Shown piece by piece: positions 45,168 to 54,568 of a DNA stretch of 64,000 bases. The position numbers and the translations under genes are program-made. Under the pieces are notes generated by a model, which saw nothing but the letters and a program-made list of their open reading frames with translations, had not been told where the DNA came from and made no database searches. Origin of the DNA: Sphingomonas hankookensis (GTDB taxonomy: Bacteria > Pseudomonadota > Alphaproteobacteria > Sphingomonadales > Sphingomonadaceae); contig NZ_CP117025.1 in assembly GCF_028551275.1 (NCBI RefSeq), forward strand, positions 1,421,501 to 1,485,500, read 5' to 3'. Position 1 is the stretch's first letter. Every line of letters starts with the position of its first letter.

Positions 45168-45217
45168 GCTTCGATACGGGTCTTCGACTTCGCTCAGCCC
45201 CTACTCAGCACGAACGG
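45168..45217. repeat. Half copy of family C repeat
   Basis: GCTTCGATACGGGTCTTCGA...CTACTCAGCACGAACG matches the right arm of 21101-21209. It lies 31 bases before the response-regulator start, in the 249-base gap after the OB-like gene; no other feature is seen there. Confidence 0.8.
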
Positions 45218-45248
45218 GAGCGGGGCAGATAAGTTTAGCGGAGCGGCC

Positions 45249-45914
45249 ATGCGGATATTGCTTGTCGAGGACGATCCCGATCTGGGGCCCGCCATCGCGC
45301 GGGCGCTGCGGGGCGAACAGTGTGCGGTCGATCTGGTGCCGAGCGGGATCGACGCGCAACATCTGGGCGAGACCGAACGCTATGACGTCGCGGTGCTCGA
45401 TCTGGGCCTGCCAGACCGCGAGGGAACGGCGGTGCTGAAGGGGTGGCGTGATGCGGGGCGCGACCTGCCGGTGCTGGTGCTGACCGCGCGCGACGGATGG
45501 TCGGACAAGGTGGCCGGCTTCAAGGCCGGGGCCGATGATTTCCTGACCAAGCCGTTCCGGATCGAGGAGCTGATGATGCGGCTGCGCGCGCTGGTGCGGC
45601 GGTCGGCGGGGCATGGCGCGACGCGGATCGCGTGCGGGCCGCTGGCCTATGAGACGCAGACCGGGGTGTTCGAGCTGGACGGGCTGCCGGTCAAGCTGAC
45701 CGCGCTGGAGCACCGGGTGCTCGCCGCGCTGATGCTGGCGAAGGAGGCGGTGATCGAGCGGCTGGACCTGATGGAGCGGGTCTATGAAGGCGATGCCGAT
45801 GTCGATTCCAACAGCCTGGAGGTGATCATCGGGCGGCTGCGCAAGAAGATCGGCGCGTCGCTGATCGAAACGGTGCGCGGGCGGGGATATCGGCTGACGG
45901 CGGGCGGGCAATGA
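45249..45914 (+). CDS. OmpR/PhoP-family response regulator
   Basis: 221 residues. The receiver domain shows the acidic pair in LLVEDDPD, the phospho-acceptor Asp in VAVLDLGLPD and the lysine in FLTKPF. A winged-helix DNA-binding domain follows (about 130-218), ending RLRKKIGASLIETVRGRGYRL. The stop overlaps the kinase start (ATGA). The subgroup resembles QseB/PhoP. Targets are unknown; the nearby OB-like gene is a candidate by position only. Confidence 0.93.
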   Translation: MRILLVEDDPDLGPAIARALRGEQCAVDLVPSGIDAQHLGETERYDVAVLDLGLPDREGTAVLKGWRDAGRDLPVLVLTARDGWSDKVAGFKAGADDFLTKPFRIEELMMRLRALVRRSAGHGATRIACGPLAYETQTGVFELDGLPVKLTALEHRVLAALMLAKEAVIERLDLMERVYEGDADVDSNSLEVIIGRLRKKIGASLIETVRGRGYRLTAGGQ

Positions 45915-47221
45915 GGCTGCCGCGGTCGATCCATGGCCGGATGCTGGCGCTGTCGGTGGCGACGACATTGGTCGCGCTGCCGGTGGCGGGATTTTCGATC
46001 GGGCATGTGCTGGAGCGGTTCGTGACGCATGGTGTCGACGAACGGCTGGCGGACCGGTTGCAGTTGCTGAGCGCCGTCGTGCGCGCCGATGGCAGCGTCG
46101 ACCGCGAACTGCTCGCGCGGCCGGGGGTCGAGGAAGCGTTCGGGCGCGGCGGCGCATGGACGATCGATGCGCCGGGCGGAGCGTACGGCAGCGCGATGTT
46201 GCCGATCGCGGTGCCGGGACCGCCCCGCCCCCATCCGGCGGGTGCGCGCGAGGGGATACCGTTCGATACCGAGCTGGGCGACGGCACGCCGGTGCACGGC
46301 CTGATCCAGATCCGCGAGAGTGAAGCCGGGCCGGTGCGGCTGGGCGTCGCGGTGCCGCGCGCGGCGATCGAGCAGCCGCTGCGCGGGGCGATGCTGCCGC
46401 TGCTGGCGACGCTGGCGATCGTCGCGCTGGTGCTGGCGGTGGTGACGTTGGTGCAGCTGCGGCTGGGGCTGCGGCCGATCAGGACGTTGCGCGAGCGGGT
46501 GGCGGCGGTGCGCGAGGGCGCCGCTGCCGATGTGCCGGAGGATCAGCCCGAGGAACTCAGGCCGCTGGCGGTCGAGCTGAACGCGCTGGTGCGCGACAAT
46601 GCGGCGGCGCTGGCAGCCGCGCGGGCGTCGGCGGCGAACCTGGCCCATGCGCTGAAGACGCCGGTGGCGACGCTGGCGCTCGACCTGGCCGACGATCCCC
46701 GCCGGCGACAGGTCGAGCGGATCGATGCGACGATCCGCCACCATCTGTCGCGGGCGCGGGGTGGGGCGGTCGACCGGCGTGCGGCGACCGCGTTACGGCC
46801 GGCGGTCGAGGCGCTGGTCGGCGTGGTGCGGGCGTTGCACCGCGGCGGCGGCGTGGCGGTCGAGGCGGACATCGCCGATGTGAGCGTCGCGGTCGATGCG
46901 GCGGATCTGGACGAGCTGGCCGGAAATTTGATCGACAATGCCGCGCGCCATGCGCGGTCGCTGGTGCGGGTGGTGGCGGTGCGCGACGGGGCGATGGTGC
47001 GGCTGTCGGTCAGCGACGACGGACCCGGCATTCCCGCCGTCGACCGCGCGCGGGCGACCGATCCGGGGGTGCGGCTGGACGAGCGGGGCGACGGGCACGG
47101 CTTCGGCCTCGCCATCGTGCGCGACGTAGCGGCGCTCTATGGCGGTCGGCTGACGCTGGGTGAGGCGGACGGCGGCGGGCTGGTCGCCGCCGTCACGCTG
47201 CCGGTCAGCGCGGCAGGTTGA
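45911..47221 (+). CDS. Sensor histidine kinase, partner of the upstream regulator
   Basis: 436 residues: membrane helix near 12-32, a periplasmic region of about 120 residues, a second helix (about 160-180, MLPLLATLAIVALVLAVVTL), a HAMP-like linker, a dimerisation domain with the phospho-accepting His near residue 246 (AHALKTPVATLAL), and an ATPase domain with NLIDNAARHA, DDGPGIP and GHGFGLAIV. It resembles QseC/PhoQ-type kinases. It is convergent with the TPR/TonB_C gene, overlapping it by 17 bases. Confidence 0.92.
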   Translation: MRLPRSIHGRMLALSVATTLVALPVAGFSIGHVLERFVTHGVDERLADRLQLLSAVVRADGSVDRELLARPGVEEAFGRGGAWTIDAPGGAYGSAMLPIAVPGPPRPHPAGAREGIPFDTELGDGTPVHGLIQIRESEAGPVRLGVAVPRAAIEQPLRGAMLPLLATLAIVALVLAVVTLVQLRLGLRPIRTLRERVAAVREGAAADVPEDQPEELRPLAVELNALVRDNAAALAAARASAANLAHALKTPVATLALDLADDPRRRQVERIDATIRHHLSRARGGAVDRRAATALRPAVEALVGVVRALHRGGGVAVEADIADVSVAVDAADLDELAGNLIDNAARHARSLVRVVAVRDGAMVRLSVSDDGPGIPAVDRARATDPGVRLDERGDGHGFGLAIVRDVAALYGGRLTLGEADGGGLVAAVTLPVSAAG

Positions 47222-49172
47222 ACACGATCCGCTGGCTGTTGCCGGTGCAGGCGGTGTTGTTGTCGGGGCGGAAGCTGCTACGGAAACGGGTCGCGCCGAT
47301 CATCTTTTGCGCGGCGTCGCCGAACACGAACGGCGGATAGGCGGCGACGGTGCGCGGGGTCAGCGTATGGCCGTCGGCGGCGATGTCGAATTCGACCCGC
47401 GCCCAGCCTTCGAAGCCCATCTGCAACGCTTCGGTCGGATAGCGGGCGCTGGTGGCACCTTGCTTGGCGACGGCGGGGGTGGGGGCGATCAGCGCGCATT
47501 GGTCGCTGCTGAGCCCGGTGCGGGTGAACGCGGCCTGGGCGGCGGCGGTGTCGCCGCTCTGCGCGGACAGGTCGGCGCGGTTGAGCAGCGCGGCGACCTT
47601 CAGCGGATGGGTATCGGGCAGCGGCGCGGCGAGGACCGCGTCGATCATTTGCGTGCGTTCGACCGAGCGGACCTGACTGCCGCCATTGGCCAGCATCATC
47701 CTGACCGTTGCCGCCGACAGCGGATCGGCGGCGACCTCCGGCCGGCGCAGGACGGTGCGGAAGCCGTCGAGCACCTGGTCGTAATTCTTCGCCGCGACAT
47801 AGGCGTCGCTGATGCGGAAGCGGGTGGCGACCGCTGCCGGCGCACCGGTCGCCTGCGCCAGAGTCAATGCCTCGGCGATCAGCGGGCGCGCTTCCTCGGC
47901 GCCGACCAGCTGCGAATTGAACATCCAGCCGAGCGCGCGCAGTTCGGCGACCTTGTCCCCGGCGGTGCGGGCGCGGGCCACTTCGGCGCGGGCGAGCGGC
48001 AGGGCGCGGGCGGCGGGCTGTTCTTCCCAGGCGAAGGCGGGCGCGCCCTTCGACGTCAGCCATGTATCGAACGCGTCGTCGATCGGCTGGGTGATCGACG
48101 GGCGCTGGGCGGCGGTCGAACAGCGCAGCTCGACCCGTGCCGATTGCCGCCAGAAGGCGGGAATGGCGGTCGCGTCCTCGGGCTGCCACGACCAGTCGCC
48201 GACCGCGCGGGCAAAGGCGAGCGCCGCCGCGCGATTGCCGGTGGTGTAGATCGGCGCGACGTTGCGCACGATGCCGTCGTCGCCGAGGGAAAATTCGACC
48301 ACGGCGACTTCGGTCGGCTTCAGGCCGGCGGGGCCGCCGCAGGGCGGCAGGTCCATCTGTCGCGCGCCGGCAAAGGGCGCCTTTTCGAGCCGGCCGGCCC
48401 CGGTATAGGCGAGATAGGTGCGGGCGCGTTCGCGGTCGCCATTCAGCAGCGCCGCCTGCGCAAGGTCGGCGCGGGTCGCGATTTCGGACAGATTGACCTT
48501 CTGGTCGAGGCCGCCCTGTTTCTTCAGCGAATCCTTGAGCACGGTATAGGCGTCGGCGGTGCGCCCTTCGTTGAGAAGCACGCGGGCATAGCGGGTCTGG
48601 ACGGCGGCGACTGTCGCCTTGTCGATACTGGCCTCGGATTCGGTCAGCTTGCGTGCTTCCTCGGCATAGGCCAGGGCGCGGCCGTCATGGTCGAACGACA
48701 GGGTGCGGGCGAGGGCGAGCAACGGGACGACCCGTTCGACCCCCTTGGCGAGGTCGAGCGCGGCGCGGTAGGCGGTGGCGGCGGCGTCATAGTCGAATGC
48801 GTCATAGGCAGCGTCGCCCAGCGCGAGATGGGCGGACCCCAGATCGGCGCGGAATTCGTCGGGTTTGGCGGCAAGCGTCGGCAGGCCGCGGCGGATGGCG
48901 GCGACGCCGGCCTCGCGCTCGCCCATGCGGACGCGGCAGATGCCGCCGCGCACCGCGATCGCGCCGGTCAGCAGCGCGTTCTTGTTGGTCGCGGTACGCT
49001 TTTCCAGCGCCTCGTAGAGTTTCAGTGCCTCGGCACAGTCGCGGGTGGAATAGGCGGCGTTGGCGGCATCGAACTGCGCCTGCAACGTCAGGGGCTTGGC
49101 CGGGGCGGCGGGCTGGGCCGGGGTCGCGGCCTGGGCGAGGGCCATCAGGCCGTGCAGAATCGGATCGAGCAT
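47205..49172 (-). CDS. Tetratricopeptide-like protein with C-terminal TonB_C domain
   Basis: 655 residues from ATG 49172. A short Ala/Pro-rich leader (QAATPAQPAAPAKP) precedes Ala-rich helical repeats of TPR type (for example AQFDAANAAYSTRDCAEALKL) for most of the length. The last 80 residues (RYPTEALQMGFEGWARVEFD...FRSSF) match a TonB C-terminal domain. The usual TonB membrane anchor and long Pro-rich spacer are missing. It may be a periplasmic protein that uses the TonB_C fold to contact another partner. Confidence 0.8.
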   Translation of the reverse strand: MLDPILHGLMALAQAATPAQPAAPAKPLTLQAQFDAANAAYSTRDCAEALKLYEALEKRTATNKNALLTGAIAVRGGICRVRMGEREAGVAAIRRGLPTLAAKPDEFRADLGSAHLALGDAAYDAFDYDAAATAYRAALDLAKGVERVVPLLALARTLSFDHDGRALAYAEEARKLTESEASIDKATVAAVQTRYARVLLNEGRTADAYTVLKDSLKKQGGLDQKVNLSEIATRADLAQAALLNGDRERARTYLAYTGAGRLEKAPFAGARQMDLPPCGGPAGLKPTEVAVVEFSLGDDGIVRNVAPIYTTGNRAAALAFARAVGDWSWQPEDATAIPAFWRQSARVELRCSTAAQRPSITQPIDDAFDTWLTSKGAPAFAWEEQPAARALPLARAEVARARTAGDKVAELRALGWMFNSQLVGAEEARPLIAEALTLAQATGAPAAVATRFRISDAYVAAKNYDQVLDGFRTVLRRPEVAADPLSAATVRMMLANGGSQVRSVERTQMIDAVLAAPLPDTHPLKVAALLNRADLSAQSGDTAAAQAAFTRTGLSSDQCALIAPTPAVAKQGATSARYPTEALQMGFEGWARVEFDIAADGHTLTPRTVAAYPPFVFGDAAQKMIGATRFRSSFRPDNNTACTGNSQRIVFNLPR

Positions 49173-49234
49173 GTTTTTCCCCCTGTTTCCAAGGATCAAA
49201 GCACGGCAATGTTACAGCGTCGATGGGGGATGCG

Positions 49235-49663
49235 ATGAAGCGTTGGGCGGGCTTTGGCGGCTGGGCGGCCGCGCTGATGCTGGCGGCGGTGCCAGCGGGG
49301 GCGGCGGCGCCGACCTATCCCGCGCGCACGATCCTGTTGTTCGTCGCGTCGTGGTGCGCGCCGTGCCATGGCGAGATCGCGGCGCTGCCCCGGTTGAGCG
49401 AGGCGGCGGGATCGTGGACGGTGCTGGTGGTGCCGATCGATCGCGGGCGGGCGACGGCAGCGATGGTGCAGGGGGTGCCGGTGGCGCAACGCTGGGTGCC
49501 CGATGCGGCGCGGATGGCGGCGATGCGCGAGGATCTGTTCGGCGGGACGGCGGGGTTGCCGTTCAGCGTCGCGGTCGGTGGCGACGGGCGGCCATGTGGC
49601 GTGCATCGCGGGGTGTTGAGCGCGGCGCGGGTGGCGGCGTTGCGGGCGGGGTGTGGGGGGTAG
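49235..49663 (+). CDS. Thioredoxin-like exported protein
   Basis: 142 residues. A signal peptide spans about 1-25; the thioredoxin fold has the active site W40-C41-A-P-C44 in LFVASWCAPCHGE. The cis-proline is in GGTAGLPFSVAVGG. It probably acts as a periplasmic thiol-disulfide oxidoreductase. ATG 49223 is an alternative start. The gap to the divergent TPR/TonB_C gene is 62 bases. Confidence 0.82.
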   Translation: MKRWAGFGGWAAALMLAAVPAGAAAPTYPARTILLFVASWCAPCHGEIAALPRLSEAAGSWTVLVVPIDRGRATAAMVQGVPVAQRWVPDAARMAAMREDLFGGTAGLPFSVAVGGDGRPCGVHRGVLSAARVAALRAGCGG

Positions 49664-49733
49664 GTGACTTCGCGCTTTTTGAGGCCTAACTCGATGGAGT
49701 TCGTTGCGACGGTACATGTCGATTGGCGTAGCG

Positions 49734-49820
49734 CGTACCCCCGCGTAGGCGGGGGTCCAGGGTTCCAGACGCAGGCCGTTGTTTTGCTTGGCTCTGGACC
49801 CCCGCCTGCGCGGGGGTACG
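49734..49820. repeat. REP-like palindrome, family B
   Basis: Arms CGTACCCCCGCGTAGGCGGG and CCCCCGCCTGCGCGGGGGTA around a 42-base centre, in the 250-base gap between two convergent genes. The rest of that gap is non-coding. Confidence 0.87.
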
Positions 49821-49913
49821 GCACATTAAGACTTTCAGGTCCCTCTTTCCCCGTTAGCCGGTTGATCAGAAGCGGGTCCCCCGTCTGCGCTCGGTGACGG
49901 TGGTCTCAGAGTG

Positions 49914-50390
49914 TCAGAGCGTGACGCTGCCGCCGGTTCCGCCGCGCAGGGTCAGCGATTTGACCACATTGCCCTGGCGGATATTCACCTGATTGACCTG
50001 CGCGCGGTAGACGTCGGTCAGCACGGTCGAGCGGACCGCGACGGTTTTCGGCTTGCGCGGCGCCTTCCCCACATAGTCGATGCGGACCTGCGAATGGGTC
50101 AGGTCGGTCGAGACATGGGTCAGCGGGAGGGGCTTGCCGTCGATCGTCAGGGTGAAGCGGCGCAGGATGTAATTCTGAAGTGCGGCGACCGCCTTGGGAT
50201 CGTCGAGGCTGACCTGCGCGTCGGGTGCGATCTTCGACAAGGCGGGTTCGATGTCGTGCGCCTCGAACCGGTGCGACACGGTGACCTTGCCATCGGCCAG
50301 CGTCACGACCGCGAGCGAGTCATGCCCGCGATGCGCCTGGGCCGGGGCGATCACCGCCATAGCGGCGAGGAGGGCGAGCGGCGCCCTCAC
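49914..50390 (-). CDS. DUF6702-family exported protein
   Basis: 158 residues. GTG 50390 overlaps the M1 peptidase stop (GTGA), which fixes the start. A signal peptide (LALLAAMAVIAPAQAH) precedes a beta-rich domain (HDSLAVVTLADGKVTVSHRF, and TVAVRSTVLTDVYRAQVNQV near the end). DUF6702 members are often next to M1 metallopeptidases in Bacteroidota and sphingomonads; function is unknown. Confidence 0.82.
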   Translation of the reverse strand: MRAPLALLAAMAVIAPAQAHRGHDSLAVVTLADGKVTVSHRFEAHDIEPALSKIAPDAQVSLDDPKAVAALQNYILRRFTLTIDGKPLPLTHVSTDLTHSQVRIDYVGKAPRKPKTVAVRSTVLTDVYRAQVNQVNIRQGNVVKSLTLRGGTGGSVTL

Positions 50391-52777
50391 TTCGCCACCG
50401 GCGCGGGATAGGTCTGGAGCGAGCCGGGCTTCACCTGCACGTCGAAGTCCTTCATCCGGTTTTCGAGATCCTCGACATCCTCGATCTCCAGCACGACGGG
50501 GCGGATGGCGCCGCGATAGACATTGTTGCCGCGATCGGCATCGGCGATTTCGAGCAGCGGATCGACCTCCGCCCCGGTGATCGTCTTGCCCGTGACATAC
50601 TGCCACGTCACCGCCTTCGGATTGTAGCGCCACACCTCGGCGGGGATGCGGACGATCTCGGTCGTGTTGTCGCTATAGGTCAGCTTGAGCGGGATCGGCA
50701 TGACGAGGCCGCCGATGTTGCGGAACGAGAATCGGTAGAATTTGTCGCGTACCTGGAAGGCGGCGCGCTCCTCCGGGGTCAGCTTGGCGAGCTTTTCGGC
50801 GAGGTCGCGGCGCTGCTGCGGGCTGACGGCGAAGCGGTCCTGCCGGTCGTAGAAGTCGCGCGTCGACGGGTCGCGTTCGGTGACGGTCCGCTGTCCGGCA
50901 TTGTTGCGCACGGTCAGCGAGGTGTTTTCCGCATCGGCCAGCGCGCGGCGTTCGCGGGCATTCGCCTCCAGATCGCCGCCGGCGATGCGGCCCTCGACCA
51001 CCTTGTCGAGCGCAATGTCGACATGGTCGGTCGAATAGAACCAGCCGCGCCAGAACCAGTCGAGATCGACGCCCGAGCTTTCCTCCATGGTACGGAAGAA
51101 GTCGTAGGGGGTCGGCCGCTTGAAGCGCCAGCGGGTGGCATATTCGCGGAAGGCGCGGTCGAACAGCTCACGCCCCAGCACGGTTTCGCGCAGGATGGTG
51201 AGCGCGGTCGCTGGCTTGCCATAGCCGTTGGCACCGAATTGCAGCACCGAATCCGACTGGGTCATCAGGGGAACCTGATTGTCGGACAGCATATATTCGG
51301 CAATGTCCTTCGGCTCACCGCGCCGCGACGGGAAATCCTTGTCCCACAGCTTTTCGGCCTGGAACTGGAGGAAGGTGTTCAGCCCCTCGTCCATCCATGT
51401 CCATTGGCGTTCGTCACTGTTGACGATCATCGGGAACCAGTCGTGGCCGACCTCGTGGATCACCACGCCGATGAGGCCGGTCTTGGCGCGTTCGGTATAG
51501 GTCAGCTGGCCGGTCTTGGCGTCCTTCACCGGCCGGGGGCCGTTGAAGGTGATCATCGGATATTCCATGCCGCCGACGGGGCCGTTGACCGACTGCGCCA
51601 CCGGATAGGGGTAGGGGAAGGCGAACTTGCCATAGACGTCGATGGTGTGGGCGATCGCCTTGGTCGAGTACGCATCCCAGAGCGGGCGTGCTTCCTTCGG
51701 ATAGAAGGACATCGCCATGACATTGGGGTTGGCGGCGTAATTCTGCCGCACGTTCATCGCGTCCCATGCGAATTTGCGCGACGATGCCCAGCCGAAGTCG
51801 CGGACATTCTGCGCGGCGAAGGTCCAGGTCTTGGTGCCCGAGGCACGGCCGCGTTCGGCGGCGACCGCTTCATCGGGGGTGACGATGTACATCGGCGCGG
51901 TAGCCGATTTGGCCTGCTCCAGCCGCTGGCGCTGGGTAGCGGTCAGCACCTGATCGGGGTTCTGGAGCACGCCGGTCGCCGAAACGACGTGATCGGCGGG
52001 CACGGTCAGCGCGACACGATAGTCGCCAAATTCCAGCGTAAATTCGCCGGCATCGAGGAAGGCCTTGTTATGCCAGCCTTCATAGTCCGAATAGACGGCG
52101 AGGCGCGGGAACCACTGGGCCCCTTCGAAGATGCAGTTGCCGTCCTCACCCTGTCCGGTGAAGCATTCATAGCCGGAGCGGCCGTCGACGACCTTCTGCT
52201 CGGCCATCGGGAACGACCAGTCGATCGACAGCGTGACCTCCCCGCCATTGCCGGCGACCGGCTGCGGCAGTTCGATGCGCAGCAGCGTGTCGGTGACGCG
52301 GTGGGCGAGCGGCTGACCATCGGGGCCGCGCACCGCCGAAATGGTGAAGCCGCCTTCCCACGTCTTCATCGCCTCCGCCCGGCGGATCTCGCCGATGCTG
52401 ATCGACGTCGCATCGGGCACGGTCTGCGTCATCTGCGCGATCGACGACCGCTTATACTGGTTCTGGTCGAGCAGCAGCCAGAGATAGGGCAGCGCATCGG
52501 GTGAGTTGTTGCGGTAGCGGATCGTTTCCGTGCCGGTCACGACCTTCGTCGCTTCGTTGAGCGACACCTTGACGTCGTAATCGACCTTTTGCTGCCAGTA
52601 GCGATAGCCCGGCGCGCCCGATGCGTTGCGGTAATCGGTCGGGGTCGGCCAGTCCTCTCCCTCCAGCTGGCGGAACTTGTCCTGCCAGTCGCCCTTGGTC
52701 TGGCGGATCGGGTCGGCAAGGGCGGGAGTGGTGCTGAGCAGCAGCGCGATCAGCGCGAGGCGGGGGGCAGCGGACAA
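50387..52777 (-). CDS. M1-family zinc metallopeptidase (aminopeptidase)
   Basis: 796 residues with a TTG start and signal peptide (ALIALLLSTTPALAD). The zinc site is H-E-V-G-H at about 441-445 with the third ligand E in the following WTWMDEGLNTF, and a GGMEYP substrate motif lies upstream as in M1 enzymes. It would remove N-terminal residues from peptides in the periplasm. TTG was chosen because no in-frame ATG or GTG precedes the signal peptide; GAAAGG lies nine bases upstream. Co-translated with the DUF6702 gene. Confidence 0.9.
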   Translation of the reverse strand: MSAAPRLALIALLLSTTPALADPIRQTKGDWQDKFRQLEGEDWPTPTDYRNASGAPGYRYWQQKVDYDVKVSLNEATKVVTGTETIRYRNNSPDALPYLWLLLDQNQYKRSSIAQMTQTVPDATSISIGEIRRAEAMKTWEGGFTISAVRGPDGQPLAHRVTDTLLRIELPQPVAGNGGEVTLSIDWSFPMAEQKVVDGRSGYECFTGQGEDGNCIFEGAQWFPRLAVYSDYEGWHNKAFLDAGEFTLEFGDYRVALTVPADHVVSATGVLQNPDQVLTATQRQRLEQAKSATAPMYIVTPDEAVAAERGRASGTKTWTFAAQNVRDFGWASSRKFAWDAMNVRQNYAANPNVMAMSFYPKEARPLWDAYSTKAIAHTIDVYGKFAFPYPYPVAQSVNGPVGGMEYPMITFNGPRPVKDAKTGQLTYTERAKTGLIGVVIHEVGHDWFPMIVNSDERQWTWMDEGLNTFLQFQAEKLWDKDFPSRRGEPKDIAEYMLSDNQVPLMTQSDSVLQFGANGYGKPATALTILRETVLGRELFDRAFREYATRWRFKRPTPYDFFRTMEESSGVDLDWFWRGWFYSTDHVDIALDKVVEGRIAGGDLEANARERRALADAENTSLTVRNNAGQRTVTERDPSTRDFYDRQDRFAVSPQQRRDLAEKLAKLTPEERAAFQVRDKFYRFSFRNIGGLVMPIPLKLTYSDNTTEIVRIPAEVWRYNPKAVTWQYVTGKTITGAEVDPLLEIADADRGNNVYRGAIRPVVLEIEDVEDLENRMKDFDVQVKPGSLQTYPAPVAK

Positions 52778-52911
52778 GCGGGCGGGCCTTTCGAACGTAA
52801 CACTGTATCGTTACGCCGGATACCAGACACGTCAACCATCCGCTGTCGCGGCACGGGCGACGAAATCGCCTCCCATGCGTTTGCGGCGGCGTTGAAATCA
52901 AGGAAACTGCC

Positions 52912-53433
52912 ATGACCCGACCCGCCGGAACCGAAGGCTTCACGCTGAACCAGACGATGCTGCGCGTTCGCGACCCCAGCGCCAGCCTGGCTTTCTATCA
53001 GGATGTGCTGGGCATGACGTTGTTGCAGAAGCTGGATTTCGAGGAGGCGGCGTTCTCGCTCTATTTTCTCGGCTTCCTGCGCGACGGGGAGAGCGTGCCG
53101 AGCGACCCGAAGGAGCGGGCGCGGTTCGTGTTCACCCGCGAGACGACGCTGGAATTGACGCATAACTGGGGGACCGAGGACGATCCCGATTTCGCCGGCT
53201 ATCACAGCGGTAACGACGATCCGCGCGGCTTCGGCCATATCGGGATCAGCGTACCCGACGTCGCCGCGGCGTGTGCGCGGTTCGAGGAGCTGGGTGTGAC
53301 GTTCCGCAAGCGGCCGGACGAGGGGCGGATGAAGGACATCGCCTTCATCACCGATCCGGACGGTTACTGGATCGAAATCCTGTCGCCGAATGGCATGACA
53401 CAGGCGGTGGTCGACGCGGGAGACGACGCATGA
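52912..53433 (+). CDS. gloA: Lactoylglutathione lyase (glyoxalase I)
   Basis: 173 residues, single VOC module pair as in proteobacterial GloA. Start [20 protein letters not shown], with metal ligands expected at the Gln/His and Glu of the betaalphabeta repeats ([28 protein letters not shown]). It isomerises the hemithioacetal of methylglyoxal and glutathione. An AAGGAAA site precedes ATG 52912. The stop overlaps the downstream MDR gene (ATGA). Confidence 0.93.
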   Translation: MTRPAGTEGFTLNQTMLRVRDPSASLAFYQDVLGMTLLQKLDFEEAAFSLYFLGFLRDGESVPSDPKERARFVFTRETTLELTHNWGTEDDPDFAGYHSGNDDPRGFGHIGISVPDVAAACARFEELGVTFRKRPDEGRMKDIAFITDPDGYWIEILSPNGMTQAVVDAGDDA

Positions 53434-54437
53434 AGGCGGTCGCATTGCGCGCGCCCGGCGGGCTGGACCGGCTGGAGGTTGTCGATCGCGCCGATCCGGG
53501 GCAGCCGGGGGCGGGCGAAATCCGCGTGGCGTTGCGGGGCAGTTCGCTCAACTTCCACGACTATATTGTGGTGAGCGGGAAGTCGCCCGCCGAGGATGGC
53601 CGGGTGCCGATGGCGGACGGCGCCGGCACGGTCGAGGCGGTCGGCGAGGGCGTCACCGACTTTGCGGTGGGCGACATGGTCGTGTCGTGCTTCTTTCCGG
53701 ATTGGCAGGATGGCGGGCCGACCGTCGGCGATTTCGCGCGGACGCCCGGCGATGGCATCGACGGGTTCGCGCAGGAGGTGGTCGTGCTGCCGGCGACGGC
53801 CTTTACGCTCGCGCCCAAGGGCTGGGATGCGGTCGAGGCGGCGACGATCACCACCGCCGGGCTGACCGCGTGGCGGGCGCTGGTGGTCGATGGCGGGTTG
53901 AAGGCGGGCGATCGGGTGCTGCTGCTGGGCACCGGTGGCGTGTCGATCTGGGCGTTGCAGATCGCCAAGGCGATGGGGGCGAAGGTCGCGATCACTTCGT
54001 CCAGCGATGAAAAACTGACACGGGCCAAGGCGTTGGGGGCGGATTTCACCGTCAATTATCGTAGCGATGGCAACTGGGGCGCGACGATCGCGGACTGGGC
54101 CGAGGGGCGCGGGGTCGACCATGTGGTCGAGGTCGGCGGTCCGGCGACGCTGGCGCAGTCGATCGCGGCGGTCCGGGTCGGCGGGCATATCTCGCTGATC
54201 GGCGTGCTGACCGGCATGGGTGGCGAGGTGCCGACCGCCGCGCTGATGGCGAAACAGGCGCGGTTGCAGGGGCTGATCGTCGGCAGCCGGCGCGAGCAGC
54301 AGGAGTTTGTCCGCGCGCTGGACGCGATGGCATTCCGGCCGGTGGTGGATCGGCGGTTCGGGTTGGAGGAACTGGCCGAGGCGTTCCGGTATCAGGAAGA
54401 CGGCGACCATTTCGGGAAGATCGGGGTGGGGTGGTAG
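53430..54437 (+). CDS. Zinc-free MDR-family NADPH oxidoreductase
   Basis: 335 residues: GroES-like N-terminal domain with [14 protein letters not shown] and a Rossmann site [18 protein letters not shown] (about 170-187). The cysteine cluster of zinc alcohol dehydrogenases is absent. It is a quinone- or enone-reductase-like enzyme. Co-translated with gloA, it may deal with reactive carbonyls (inference). Confidence 0.87.
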   Translation: MKAVALRAPGGLDRLEVVDRADPGQPGAGEIRVALRGSSLNFHDYIVVSGKSPAEDGRVPMADGAGTVEAVGEGVTDFAVGDMVVSCFFPDWQDGGPTVGDFARTPGDGIDGFAQEVVVLPATAFTLAPKGWDAVEAATITTAGLTAWRALVVDGGLKAGDRVLLLGTGGVSIWALQIAKAMGAKVAITSSSDEKLTRAKALGADFTVNYRSDGNWGATIADWAEGRGVDHVVEVGGPATLAQSIAAVRVGGHISLIGVLTGMGGEVPTAALMAKQARLQGLIVGSRREQQEFVRALDAMAFRPVVDRRFGLEELAEAFRYQEDGDHFGKIGVGW

Positions 54438-54463
54438 GGGCATCGTCTAACCCTCACCCATGC

Positions 54464-54549
54464 CGTACCCCCGCGCAGGCGGGGGTCCAGAGCCAAGCAG
54501 CGAAATGGTTGCGTTTGTGACCCTGGACCCCCGCCTGCGCGGGGTACGG
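54464..54549. repeat. REP-like palindrome, family B
   Basis: Arms CGTACCCCCGCGCAGGCGGG and CCCCCGCCTGCGCGGGGTAC in the gap between the convergent MDR and Gfo/Idh genes. Confidence 0.87.
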
Positions 54550-54568
54550 TTACTCTACGGGAACCCGC

